From QAMH01 sp900556425 (GTDB taxonomy: Bacteria; Actinomycetota; Coriobacteriia; Coriobacteriales; QAMH01): DNA of 64,000 nt. The stretch spans positions 73,723 to 137,722 of the forward strand of contig CABRZR010000005.1 in assembly GCA_902475535.1 (NCBI GenBank). Direction: 5' to 3'. A model generated the notes under the pieces. It searched no databases and was not told the origin of the DNA. It saw only the letters and a list, made by a program, of their open reading frames with translations. Made by a program: the position numbers and the translations under genes. Shown here piece after piece: positions 46,625 to 55,428 of this stretch; position 1 is the stretch's first letter; the number at the start of each line of letters is the position of its first letter.

Positions 46625-48914
46625 AAAGGTTATCCGGGTCGATGTCCACGGCGATACGCACCTCGTCATTGGCCTTGCGCGCCTTGAGGACGGGTTCGAT
46701 TACGGCGGAGATGTCCGCGCCCACGGGCGCCTTGATGAGGGTATGCCAGCGGTAGAGCCCGCGTAGACGCGAGAGCAGGCACGGTGAAGGACCGAGCACC
46801 TCCCACTCCTGCCCTGCCGAGATCATGGACGAGTTGATGGCAAGCGTCAGCTCGGTAATGACCTGACGCACCGCCTGTTCGTTCCTGCCCCACGCAAGCA
46901 CATTCGCGAGGCGCACATAGGGTGGATAGCCGAGCTCCTCGCGCGAGGGTAGCTCCTGTTCGAGAAAGAGCTCCCTATCATGCGCGGCCGCGGCGAGGAT
47001 CGCAGGGTGCTCGGGCCAGTAGGTCTGGACGATGACGCGACCAGGCTTGTCGGCACGACCCGCACGACCACTCACCTGCTCGAGCAGCTGGAACGTGCGC
47101 TCGGGTGCGCGAAAGTCGGGAAGCTTGAGCGTGGTGTCGGCATTGATGACGCCCACGAGCGTGACATCGGGAAAGTCGAGACCCTTCGCGATCATCTGGG
47201 TGCCAAGGAGAATGCCCCCTTCACTCGCGGAAAACTCCCCAAGAAGGCGTTCGTGGGCACCCTTTGCCTTGGTGGTATCGGCATCCATGCGGATGATGGG
47301 CATGTCGTCGGGAACGACCTGGCGCAGTTCGGCCTCCACACGCTCGGTACCGGCACCGAACTTGCGCAGGTATGGACTGCCGCATTGGGGGCAGGTTGCC
47401 GGCATGGGTTCGATGTGGCCGCAGTGGTGGCAGACGAGCGTGGCCGAACGCTCGTGATAGGTGAGCGAAGTCGAGCAGTGTGGACATTCGGGAACGAAAC
47501 CGCATTCACGGCAGAGCACGAATGAGGCGAAGCCGCGCCGATTGAGCAGCAGCACGGCCTTCTCCTTGCGCTCGTATACGCCTGCCAGCGCATCGACAAG
47601 CACCTGGGAAAACATCGAACGCGAGCCGCCCTTGAATTCCCGTGCCATATCGACGACCTGCACGTCGGGCAAGGGCTGACCGCTTGGACGCTCACCAAGC
47701 ACGACGCGTTGCCAGGCGCGCTCGCAGCGCGCACCGCCCGCGCATGACGCAAGCGTGTCGATGCTCGGCGTGGCCGAACCCAAGATGAGCATCGCCTCGC
47801 GCATCTCGGTCAACTTGCGGGCTACGACACGCGCATCGTAGCGCGGCGCGTTGTCCTGCTTGTAGGAGGAGTCGTGCTCCTCGTCGATGATGACGAGCCC
47901 AAGATCTGCCACGGGCGCGAACAGCGCGCTGCGCGTACCTACGACGACATGCGCCCTGCCCTGGCGAATGAGGTCCCACTGGTCGAAGCGCTCGCCCGCC
48001 GAGAGACGCGAGTGCAAAACCGCGACATCATCCGAAAAACGCGCCCTGAACCTGCCCACCGTCTGGGGCGTGAGGGCTATCTCGGGAACGAGCACGATGG
48101 CGGACTTTCCCGCTTGCAAAGTCTCGTCAATGGCACGCAGGTACACTTCGGTCTTGCCCGAGCCCGTGATGCCATCGAGCACGACAACGTTGGAAGCCGT
48201 TTCGCCGGCGACAGTTGCGTGAATCGCGGCAAGGGCATGCTCCTGGCCCTGCGTGAGCTGGTTGGCGGCACAGCATGCGCCACGTACGGCCGGCATGGCG
48301 CCGCGCATGTGCCTGCGGTTCTCGATGCGCACGACACCTCGCTTCTCGAGGGATTTGAGCGTCGCACTGACGTTGCCGAGGAGCGCGGACAATTCCACGA
48401 CACGCATGCCACCGCACGAGAGCGCCTCGAGGACGCGTTGCTGCTTGGCGGCGTTTTTGGCGGGTACGAACCCCGATGCCTCCTCGGTGAGGACGGCCCA
48501 ACGGTCATCGACCGGACCGACGCCGGGGAAAACGAGCTGCCACTCCCCCTCGACGCGCTTCACCTTGGGGGAACCGCCGGGCGGCGTGAAGAGATGGAGC
48601 GCCTCGGGCAAGGTGCAGAGATACTCGTGCGCTATCCAGGTGGCAAGCGATGCCGATACCGAATCGAAATACGGCTCGGAGAGCACGCCGAGCAGGGGCT
48701 TGAGCTTGGAGATGTCACCGACGACCGCCGCACACCGCGCCTCGTCCATCTCGGCGAGCTCGATGATGTAGCCGACGACGGGGCGATTCCCGAAATCGAC
48801 GCTGACCGCGCAGCCCACCTGCGCGCTCGGCGCGAGCTGCGGCGGAACGAGGTAGTTGAAGGGCCTGTCAAGTGCCCGAGTCGCGATATCGACTATGACC
48901 GATGCGACGAGCAT
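46620..48914 (-). CDS. priA: primosomal protein N' (replication restart helicase)
   Basis: PriA reloads the replisome at stalled forks. The N-terminal 3'-DNA binding domain precedes the helicase with GITGSGKTEVYLRAI and DEEHDSSYKQ. The zinc module has cysteines in LCRECGFVPECPHCSTSL and CHHCGHIEP...CPQCGSP. Length of 764 residues is usual. GTP/ATP site motifs and the GRAGRADKPGRVIVQTY motif VI are intact. It is separated from metK by 7 nt. Confidence 0.95.
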   Translation of the reverse strand: MLVASVIVDIATRALDRPFNYLVPPQLAPSAQVGCAVSVDFGNRPVVGYIIELAEMDEARCAAVVGDISKLKPLLGVLSEPYFDSVSASLATWIAHEYLCTLPEALHLFTPPGGSPKVKRVEGEWQLVFPGVGPVDDRWAVLTEEASGFVPAKNAAKQQRVLEALSCGGMRVVELSALLGNVSATLKSLEKRGVVRIENRRHMRGAMPAVRGACCAANQLTQGQEHALAAIHATVAGETASNVVVLDGITGSGKTEVYLRAIDETLQAGKSAIVLVPEIALTPQTVGRFRARFSDDVAVLHSRLSAGERFDQWDLIRQGRAHVVVGTRSALFAPVADLGLVIIDEEHDSSYKQDNAPRYDARVVARKLTEMREAMLILGSATPSIDTLASCAGGARCERAWQRVVLGERPSGQPLPDVQVVDMAREFKGGSRSMFSQVLVDALAGVYERKEKAVLLLNRRGFASFVLCRECGFVPECPHCSTSLTYHERSATLVCHHCGHIEPMPATCPQCGSPYLRKFGAGTERVEAELRQVVPDDMPIIRMDADTTKAKGAHERLLGEFSASEGGILLGTQMIAKGLDFPDVTLVGVINADTTLKLPDFRAPERTFQLLEQVSGRAGRADKPGRVIVQTYWPEHPAILAAAAHDRELFLEQELPSREELGYPPYVRLANVLAWGRNEQAVRQVITELTLAINSSMISAGQEWEVLGPSPCLLSRLRGLYRWHTLIKAPVGADISAVIEPVLKARKANDEVRIAVDIDPDNLF

Positions 48915-48921
48915 GCAGCCG

Positions 48922-50166
48922 TTAGCTCAGGCCGCAGGCAGCTTTGAGCTCATCGACGCGATTGGTCTGCTCCCAGGGGAACTCCGCACGGCCGAAGTGA
49001 CCATACGCAGCCGTCTGACGATAGATGGGACGCTGTAGGTCGAGATCGCGCAGGATTGCACCGGGACGCAGGTCGAAGACCTCCTCGACGGCTTTCTCGA
49101 TGACATCCGCATCGACATGCTCGGTGCCGAAGGTCTCGACCATGAGGCTCAAGGGGCGGGCCACGCCGATGGCATACGCCACTTGCACCTCGCACTTGTC
49201 GGCAAGACCGGCGGCCACGACGTTCTTCGCAACCCAACGTGCCGCGTAGGCGCCGCTGCGGTCGACCTTCGTGGGATCCTTGCCCGAGAACGCGCCGCCG
49301 CCATGACGACCCATGCCGCCATAGGTGTCGACGATGATTTTGCGGCCCGTGAGGCCGGCATCGCCCATCGGGCCACCGATGACGAAGCGACCAGTGGGAT
49401 TCACGTATATCTGGGCATCCTCGTAGGTGATGCCCTCCTTCGCAAAGACCGGCTTGATGACGTGCTCGATCATGTCGGCGCGAATCTGATCCTGCGTGAC
49501 GTCGTCGGAATGCTGCGTCGAGATGAGGATCTTCTCGACGGCAACGGGCTTGTCATCGACGTAGCGGACCGACACCTGCGTCTTGCCGTCTGGGCGCAGA
49601 TATTCGAGCGTACCGTCCTTGCGCACCTTGGTAAGCTGCTCGGACAGACGATGGGCGAGGTAGATGGGCATGGGCATGAGCTGAGAGGTCTCGTTGCAGG
49701 CAAAGCCGAACATCATGCCCTGATCACCGGCACCGAAAACGTCGAGCTCGTCGGCGCCGTCTTCCTTGAACTCGGAGCTCGCGTCGACGCCCTGGGCGAT
49801 ATCGGGGCTCTGCTCGTGGATGGCGTTGATGACGCCACAGGTATTGCCGTCAAAGCCGAACTTGGCGCGCGTGTAGCCAATCTCGCGGATCGTGTCGCGC
49901 ACGATGCGATCGACGTCGATATAGGCCTGCGTGCGGATCTCGCCCGTGACCATGACCAGACCCGTGCTCGTGACCGTTTCGCATGCGACACGTGCGTTCT
50001 TGGGATCGGCGGGCATGCCGTTGGGGGCAGTGTAGTTTGCCTCGGCGAGCTGAATCTCCTTGGCAAGCACCGCGTCGAGAATGGCGTCCGAGATTTGATC
50101 GCAGATTTTGTCAGGATGTCCCTCGGTGACGGATTCCGAGGTGAAGAGATACGAATTCTTGCTCAT
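48922..50166 (-). CDS. metK: S-adenosylmethionine synthetase
   Basis: MetK makes SAM from methionine and ATP. Motifs GHPDKICDQISDAI, GAGDQGMMFGFACNET, GGPMGDAGLTGRKIIVDTYG, GGGAFSGKDPTKVDRS and the C-terminal HFGR region (AYGHFGRAEFPWE) are all present. Length is 414 residues. The 5' region holds a 5-bp hairpin GGCCG/CGGCC before the ribosome binding site, but no SAM riboswitch architecture. It is divergent from ruvCAB. Confidence 0.97.
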   Translation of the reverse strand: MSKNSYLFTSESVTEGHPDKICDQISDAILDAVLAKEIQLAEANYTAPNGMPADPKNARVACETVTSTGLVMVTGEIRTQAYIDVDRIVRDTIREIGYTRAKFGFDGNTCGVINAIHEQSPDIAQGVDASSEFKEDGADELDVFGAGDQGMMFGFACNETSQLMPMPIYLAHRLSEQLTKVRKDGTLEYLRPDGKTQVSVRYVDDKPVAVEKILISTQHSDDVTQDQIRADMIEHVIKPVFAKEGITYEDAQIYVNPTGRFVIGGPMGDAGLTGRKIIVDTYGGMGRHGGGAFSGKDPTKVDRSGAYAARWVAKNVVAAGLADKCEVQVAYAIGVARPLSLMVETFGTEHVDADVIEKAVEEVFDLRPGAILRDLDLQRPIYRQTAAYGHFGRAEFPWEQTNRVDELKAACGLS

Positions 50167-50291
50167 TACCAGCAGCTCCTAGAAGCGTGGCCGCGCACGG
50201 CCAAAAACATATAGGCGATAGGTTATCACAACGCTACTCTCGATGAAGAACAATGCCACCGAGTTGAAACTCGCCATCTGGCAAGACCGGC

Positions 50292-50320
50292 TTGCATGCG
50301 CAGAATCGAACGGGTATCCT
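50292..50320 (+). promoter_or_regulatory. probable ruvCAB promoter
   Basis: A -35 box TTGCAT (50292-50297) and -10 box TATCCT (50315-50320) are separated by 17 nt. The expected start point is near 50327, inside the LexA-type box. Confidence 0.6.
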
Positions 50321-50325
50321 ATTCA

Positions 50326-50339
50326 CGAACATTTGTTTG
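50326..50339 (+). promoter_or_regulatory. LexA SOS box upstream of ruvCAB
   Basis: CGAACATTTGTTTG fits the Gram-positive/actinobacterial SOS consensus CGAACNNNNGTTCG with one mismatch. It overlaps the predicted transcription start and ends a few bases before the ruvC ribosome binding site AAGGA, a position where a repressor would block transcription. Confidence 0.75.
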
Positions 50340-50355
50340 TATCGAAGGAATGCGC

Positions 50356-50901
50356 GTGGGCTCTCATATCATCATGGGCATCGATCCAGGGCTGGCCAAT
50401 ACGGGCTGGGGTATCATCCGCTGCAACGGCGCGCGGGTAAGTCCCGTCGCCTACGGCTGCATCACCACGAGCAAGAACCACAACCTGCCCATGCGCCTCG
50501 CAATCATCCACGACAACCTTCTCGAGATCATCGATCGCTATCTTCCCTCGGAGCTCTCGGTCGAGGGCATCTACTTCGGCACCAATGCAAAGTCAGCCAT
50601 CCCCACGGCACAGGCGCGCGGCGCGGCTCTCGTCGCCTGTGCATACAAGGGTCTCGAATACGACGAGTACACCCCCATGCAGATCAAGCAGACGCTCGTG
50701 GGCACGGGCTCGGCAGACAAGAAGCAGATCCAGTACATGGTACGAGCCGTGCTCAAGCTCGACCACGAACCCAAGCCAGACCACGCGGCAGACGCCCTGG
50801 CGGCAGCTATCACGCACGCGCGCCTGCGCAAGGCAAGGTCCATCGAGAGACAGGTTCAACAGCAGCTAGAAGATCGCACACGGCAAGGAGAAGTAGCGTG
50901 A
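50356..50901 (+). CDS. ruvC: Holliday junction endonuclease RuvC
   Basis: RuvC resolves Holliday junctions. Acidic active-site residues are in IMGIDPGLANTGWG, VEGIYFG, and DHAADALAAAI, with the usual NAKSAIPTAQARGAAL core. GTG 50356 is chosen because AAGGA is 6 nt upstream; the ATG at 50350 touches it. The stop overlaps the ruvA GTG as GTGA. The operon is under a predicted SOS box. Confidence 0.93.
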   Translation: MGSHIIMGIDPGLANTGWGIIRCNGARVSPVAYGCITTSKNHNLPMRLAIIHDNLLEIIDRYLPSELSVEGIYFGTNAKSAIPTAQARGAALVACAYKGLEYDEYTPMQIKQTLVGTGSADKKQIQYMVRAVLKLDHEPKPDHAADALAAAITHARLRKARSIERQVQQQLEDRTRQGEVA

Positions 50902-51482
50902 TCGCTTTCATCAAGGGCATCGTCGCCTACAAGGATGCAGAGAGTGCCATCATCGAGGCCGGCGGCATTGGCTACGAGCTTGCGATGTCCGTCCATGCAC
51001 TCGCCACGCTTCCCGCCTGCGGCAACCCTGCCCAGGTCTGGACGTATCTGCACGTCAAGGAAGACGATATCTCGCTCTTCGGATTTTCCGAGCCCGCCGA
51101 GCGGGAGCTCTTCGAGAAGCTCATCGCCGTGAGCGGCATCGGCCCCAAGATGGCGATCTCGGCCCTCTCCACCTTCAAGCCCGCTGACTTCGTCGCGCAC
51201 ATTGCCGCAGGTGACGTCACCGCCATATCGACCATCCCCGGCGTCGGCAAGAAAATCGCGCAACGCATGATTCTCGAGCTTCAGGGGGTCCTCAAAACAA
51301 GTAGCACCTTCGAGACTCTAGCGCTTGACGAGACAAACCGTCCCCTGCAAGATGCCGCCGCAGCACTTGAGTCCATGGGCTTCAGCAACGAGGAAATAGC
51401 CACGGCACTCAAGGGCTGCACCGAGGCAAACACGAGCAGCATCATTCGCTATGCGCTCAAGCACATGGGAGGCACGCAATGA
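50898..51482 (+). CDS. ruvA: Holliday junction branch migration protein RuvA
   Basis: RuvA tetramers hold the junction for RuvB. The N-terminal OB fold (IAFIKGIVAYKDAES), the two helix-hairpin-helix motifs (VSGIGPKMAISAL and IPGVGKKIAQRMIL) and the C-terminal RuvB-binding segment are present. GTG 50898 has AAGGAG 7 nt upstream. The frame overlaps ruvC (GTGA) and its stop overlaps ruvB as ATGA. Confidence 0.95.
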   Translation: MIAFIKGIVAYKDAESAIIEAGGIGYELAMSVHALATLPACGNPAQVWTYLHVKEDDISLFGFSEPAERELFEKLIAVSGIGPKMAISALSTFKPADFVAHIAAGDVTAISTIPGVGKKIAQRMILELQGVLKTSSTFETLALDETNRPLQDAAAALESMGFSNEEIATALKGCTEANTSSIIRYALKHMGGTQ

Positions 51483-52507
51483 TCTGGGAGGCCCCCGATT
51501 TCGAGAACACCCAACGCATCGTGGATGCGCACGAGCAACCCGAGGATGCCCGCTCAGAGGTCAACTTGCGTCCCAAGACGCTCGACGATTACCTTGGCCA
51601 AGGTCGTATCAAGGACAATCTCTCCGTTCTCATCCAAGCCGCACGCATGCGTGGCGAGGCACTCGACCACCTGCTCTTCTCGGGGCCTCCGGGCCTCGGC
51701 AAGACGACGCTCGCCAGCGTCGTCGCAAACGAGATGGGCGTCCAGATACGCACGACCTCGGGTCCCGCCATCGACCGTGCAGGGGATCTCGCCGCCATCC
51801 TCACCAACCTCGAGGAAGGCGACATCCTCTTCATCGACGAGATACACCGCCTCAACCGGGCCGTCGAGGAAGTCCTCTACCCCGCCATGGAAGATTACGC
51901 GATCGACATCGTCATCGGCCAGGGTCCTGCAGCCCGTTCCATACGTCTGGATATCCCCCGCTTCACGCTTATCGCCGCCACCACGCGTACGGGCATGCTC
52001 ACCGGCCCACTGCGCGATCGCTTCGGCGCGGCATTCCACATGGACTACTACTCGAGCGACGAGCTCAAGGACATCGTCGTGCGCTCGGCCACCATTCTCT
52101 CCATCGACATCGACGATGCCGGTGCGTACGAGATTGCCTCGCGCGCACGTGCGACGCCGCGCCTGGCAAATCGTCTGCTCAGACGCGTGCGCGACTTTTC
52201 GCAAGTGCGCTGCAACGGCTTCATAGACGAGCAAGTCGCCCGCGAGGCGCTTGCCTTCTTCGAGGTCGACGAGCTTGGCCTCGACCCCATGGACAACCGC
52301 ATTCTCGACATGCTCGTCAACACCTTCGAAGGCCGTCCCGTGGGCCTGTCCGCACTCGCAAGCGCATTAGGCGAGGAAGTCGATTCCATCGAGGACGTCT
52401 ACGAGCCCTTCCTCCTCAAGCAGGGCCTCGTCAACCGCACCCCCAAAGGGCGCCAGGCAACGCGCAAGGCATTCGCGCATCTGGGCGTGCCATACCCTAT
52501 TGAATAG
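51479..52507 (+). CDS. ruvB: Holliday junction branch migration ATPase RuvB
   Basis: RuvB is the AAA+ motor of branch migration. Walker A GPPGLGKTTLASVVA, Walker B LFIDEIHRLN, the arginine-finger region TTRTGMLTGPLRDRFG and the C-terminal winged helix (KQGLVNRTPKGRQATRKA) are all visible. The length of 342 residues is normal. Confidence 0.97.
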   Translation: MIWEAPDFENTQRIVDAHEQPEDARSEVNLRPKTLDDYLGQGRIKDNLSVLIQAARMRGEALDHLLFSGPPGLGKTTLASVVANEMGVQIRTTSGPAIDRAGDLAAILTNLEEGDILFIDEIHRLNRAVEEVLYPAMEDYAIDIVIGQGPAARSIRLDIPRFTLIAATTRTGMLTGPLRDRFGAAFHMDYYSSDELKDIVVRSATILSIDIDDAGAYEIASRARATPRLANRLLRRVRDFSQVRCNGFIDEQVAREALAFFEVDELGLDPMDNRILDMLVNTFEGRPVGLSALASALGEEVDSIEDVYEPFLLKQGLVNRTPKGRQATRKAFAHLGVPYPIE

Positions 52508-52510
52508 GAT

Positions 52511-52575
52511 GTTCGTAGTCATTTCGAGCGGAGCGAACGAAGTGAGCGGAGTCGAGAAATCTCTCCAACAATGAC
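52511..52575. repeat. dispersed intergenic repeat, copy C
   Basis: GTCATTTCGAGCGGAGCGAA and GAGCGGAGTCGAGAAATCTC lie between short inverted ends TCATT and AATGA. The block is related to the left end of copy B (7310-7337). It follows ruvB by a few bases. Confidence 0.65.
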
Positions 52576-52603
52576 AGTCCCACCTAGCTGCCGCTTTCCG
52601 GTT

Positions 52604-52765
52604 TCACTCTGATTTTGCTCCGAAAACGCTCCTGTTTTACCCCGAAAACGCTCAGATTCTCGGGGTGGTTCGCTCCGTTGCATCTGCGATAGCTTCCCAG
52701 CTACCCATGCGGCATCGTCGCATGGGCACTCAAGCTATTCCAGAAGCACGGGAAAGGACATTCGT
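52604..52765 (+). promoter_or_regulatory. conserved leader L1 upstream of the VaFE surface protein
   Basis: The 5' part shares GCTCCGAAA and a 25-nt core (52651-52675, beginning CTCAGATTCTCGGGGTGGTT) that is identical to L2. It is followed by a two-tier stem: GATAGCTT (52688-52695) with AAGCTATT (52732-52739), and inside it CCCATGCG (52704-52711) with CGCATGGG (52719-52726). The ribosome binding site GGAAAGGA precedes ATG 52766. It looks like a structured mRNA leader of unknown class; the regulatory role is inferred. Confidence 0.55.
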
Positions 52766-55369
52766 ATGAAAACACGCGGCCGAACGCACGATTCTAATTG
52801 GTGGGCTGCCACTGCCCTGATTGCGACCATTGCATGTGTCGTTCTCTTCTCCCTACCGGCGTTTCCCATGGCACGGTCCCTGGCAAACGACGAGGGTGGT
52901 ATCGAGCTCGAGTACACGAGCGACCTGCCGGGCTTGAGCAGCGGTAATTCCCTCTGCTCCCTCGCGGATGCGCGCTTTGGCGTGTATGTGGATTATCAAT
53001 GCACGCAAAAAGCCGGAGAGCTCATAACCGATGAGTCTGGCCACGCACGCCTCTCAAACCTGCATCCCGGCAGATACTTCGTACGTGAAGAGCTCGCTTC
53101 CCCGGGGTTTGCCCTCTCCACGCATTTGCAGCAAGTCGACGTCGCAGTCGGGGCAAGCACCTGCATCAAGGCAAGCGCAGCTCCGGGCTTTGCCGCACCA
53201 GAGCTGCTCATCCGCGAGATCAACGCGGAGACGGGTAATGCGGCCGATGTTGCCGGAGCACGCCTCGGCAACGCCCGCTACGTCATCTCCCACTTCGATA
53301 GCTTCGATGATGACAAGATCATTGCCGGCCCCACGCGCAGCTGGACCTTCACGTCGGACGAGAACGGCGAGGTGCTTCTTTCACGCGAGCATCTTGTCGA
53401 GGGCTCTCCCCTCTACGAGGGGCCGCATGGCCTCCTCGTCCTGCCCCTCGGGCACTATACGGTGACCCTCGAGCACGCACCCGCCGGCTTCTCCCCCGTC
53501 AACGACGTTTTGAGCTTTGATATCGCGACACGGGACAGGGCCGAGGTCGAGCCTCTGCTCAACTTCGAGCCCCTCGAGGAAACCCTCGCCGTCATGCGTG
53601 GCGACGTCATGTTCAGGAAAGTGGACGAGGCCGGCATGACGCTTGCGGGGATTCCCTTCCTGCTCTCGTATGCCAATGGCGAAGGTCCGGATCTCATCGA
53701 AAGCCACGTGCTCGTGACGAACGAACATGGGGACTTCACATCCAGCGCGGAACGTATCCCCCACACTATCGATACGAACAGGAGCGACGCCGCCATCCTC
53801 GCGAACATCGACGGCGTCTACAAACTCGACGAGACGAAGCTCACGGGCGCATGCGGTACCTGGTTCTCGATGGATGCGATGGGCATGACCTCCCCTGCCG
53901 ATGACACGCGTGGCGCCCTCCCCTACGGCTCGTACCTGCTCCAGGAGCTGCCATGCGCCGCAAACGCGGGAGCGAACCTCATCTCGACGCAGTTCTCCAT
54001 CAATCGTGACAACTTTACCGTCAAGCTCGATAACATCGTCAACACGCGGCCTGGGGTTTCGGGCTCGGCAACCGATGCGGCTGATGCCGACAAGCTCATC
54101 CGCCCCATAGAAAACGCCATCGTCAGTGAGTCAATCGACTATCGCAATCTCGTTATCGCCAAGAGCTACCGCGTCAATTGTTCCGCATTCGTCCAGAGCA
54201 CGGGCGAGAGCGTGCCGGGACCCGATGGCACGCCCGCCTTCGCATCGCAGGAATTCGTCGCCCAGCGGCAAAACGGCAAGCTCGACATGCAGGTCACGCT
54301 CGACACCTCGAAGCTCGCAGGCGAGAACATCATATTACGCGTCGAGCTTGTCTCAGATGACGGGATGAGCATCACATCCGAGGGTGCGGATACCGCCGAG
54401 CAAACGCTCAGCGTCGAGCCCATCATCATCGCAACGGCGCAAGACGCGGCAGATCTCGACAACTACGTCATGGGCGCCGATGCCGCCATCATGGAATGCA
54501 TCAGCTACGACGGTCTCAAGCCCGGACAATCGTACACTGCGAGCTGCACGCTCAACGACAAGGCGACCGGAAACGCCCTCAGGGACGCCCAGGGCAAGGT
54601 CATCTTCGCCCATGCCGAGTTCACACCCGATGCATCCGAAGGGCATGTCGACATGGAGCTTCCCGTCGATACGACCGGAATAGCCGGTCATGATATCGTC
54701 GTCTTCGACAAGCTCACTGACGAGGAGGGGCACCTCATCGCCAGCCACCAAGACCTCGAAGACGAGAGGCAGACGGTCAAGACCGTGAAGCTGAGCTCAA
54801 GCGCAACGGACAAATCTGATGGTGACAAGGTCTTCAACGCGCATGCCGAGGCCGTGACCATCATCGATACGGTCAGCTATGCAAATCTCGTTCCTGGCGA
54901 GCAGTACCGGTTCAAGGGCGTGCTCATGGACAAGGAGACGGGTTGCGCCCTTACCGCAGACGGTGCCGCCGTGAGCGCCGAGGTGCCATTCGTTCCGCAG
55001 GAGGTTTCGGGCTCCGTAGATGTCGAGTATGGATTTGACGCAAGCGCGCAATCGAGTCAGGTGCTTGTCGCCTTCGAAACGCTCGAACACGACGGTAACG
55101 TGGTTGCCGAGCACGCGGACCTCGAAGATGTCGCCCAGACGGTGACGAGCGGCGAGCTTGATCCCGACGTCGCGATACCAACGGCAGACGGCAAATCAAC
55201 CGGCATCGCAACCCTTGCAGGATCGCCCCTCACCGGTGACTTTCTCGCACGGGTGGCTCTTGCGGCACTCGCTCTCGTGGCATGCGTCTGCGTCTGCTGC
55301 GCCTATGCGCTGCATCGGCGCAGGAAGACGCTTGAGGCCATAGCCCGTAGCGACGACCCCTTCAGGTAG
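52766..55369 (+). CDS. VaFE-repeat surface-anchored protein
   Basis: The protein has 867 residues and a signal peptide. Cna-B/SpaA-like segments follow (for example DARFGVYVDYQ and DESGHARLSNLHPGRYFVREEL, about 69-125). Three VaFE-type repeats occupy about 445-550, 567-675 and 688-796, each with DT/ES-SY..L and a closing QT or QTV. The third is the most canonical (IDTVSYANLVPGEQYRFKGV). The C-terminus has a sorting-like SPLTGD at 820-825 in place of LPXTG, then a membrane helix and RRRK. Such proteins are covalently attached pilus or adhesin components; the sortase is not in the window. Confidence 0.85.
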   Translation: MKTRGRTHDSNWWAATALIATIACVVLFSLPAFPMARSLANDEGGIELEYTSDLPGLSSGNSLCSLADARFGVYVDYQCTQKAGELITDESGHARLSNLHPGRYFVREELASPGFALSTHLQQVDVAVGASTCIKASAAPGFAAPELLIREINAETGNAADVAGARLGNARYVISHFDSFDDDKIIAGPTRSWTFTSDENGEVLLSREHLVEGSPLYEGPHGLLVLPLGHYTVTLEHAPAGFSPVNDVLSFDIATRDRAEVEPLLNFEPLEETLAVMRGDVMFRKVDEAGMTLAGIPFLLSYANGEGPDLIESHVLVTNEHGDFTSSAERIPHTIDTNRSDAAILANIDGVYKLDETKLTGACGTWFSMDAMGMTSPADDTRGALPYGSYLLQELPCAANAGANLISTQFSINRDNFTVKLDNIVNTRPGVSGSATDAADADKLIRPIENAIVSESIDYRNLVIAKSYRVNCSAFVQSTGESVPGPDGTPAFASQEFVAQRQNGKLDMQVTLDTSKLAGENIILRVELVSDDGMSITSEGADTAEQTLSVEPIIIATAQDAADLDNYVMGADAAIMECISYDGLKPGQSYTASCTLNDKATGNALRDAQGKVIFAHAEFTPDASEGHVDMELPVDTTGIAGHDIVVFDKLTDEEGHLIASHQDLEDERQTVKTVKLSSSATDKSDGDKVFNAHAEAVTIIDTVSYANLVPGEQYRFKGVLMDKETGCALTADGAAVSAEVPFVPQEVSGSVDVEYGFDASAQSSQVLVAFETLEHDGNVVAEHADLEDVAQTVTSGELDPDVAIPTADGKSTGIATLAGSPLTGDFLARVALAALALVACVCVCCAYALHRRRKTLEAIARSDDPFR

Positions 55370-55375
55370 TGACAA

Positions 55376-55406
55376 AGAAGGCCCGTACGAAATGCACGGG
55401 CCTTCT
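55376..55406. terminator. bidirectional terminator between the VaFE gene and yebC
   Basis: AGAAGGCCCGT (55376-55386) and ACGGGCCTTCT (55396-55406) make an 11-bp perfect stem with a 9-nt loop between convergent genes. The minus strand continues TTTGTC, favouring use by yebC. Confidence 0.75.
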
Positions 55407-55428
55407 CGATGATCGGATGAGATGATTC

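Noticed and set aside
47874..48947. 357-codon open frame on the plus strand
   Set aside because: It is antisense to priA and has no recognisable domain.
50167..50242. SAM riboswitch before metK
   Set aside because: The 5' region is too short and lacks the pseudoknot-type core; only a small 5-bp hairpin is present.
52604..52765. c-di-GMP (GEMM), ydaO or cobalamin riboswitch in the shared leaders
   Set aside because: Consensus core sequences of these classes, as I know them, are not present. A covariance search would settle it.
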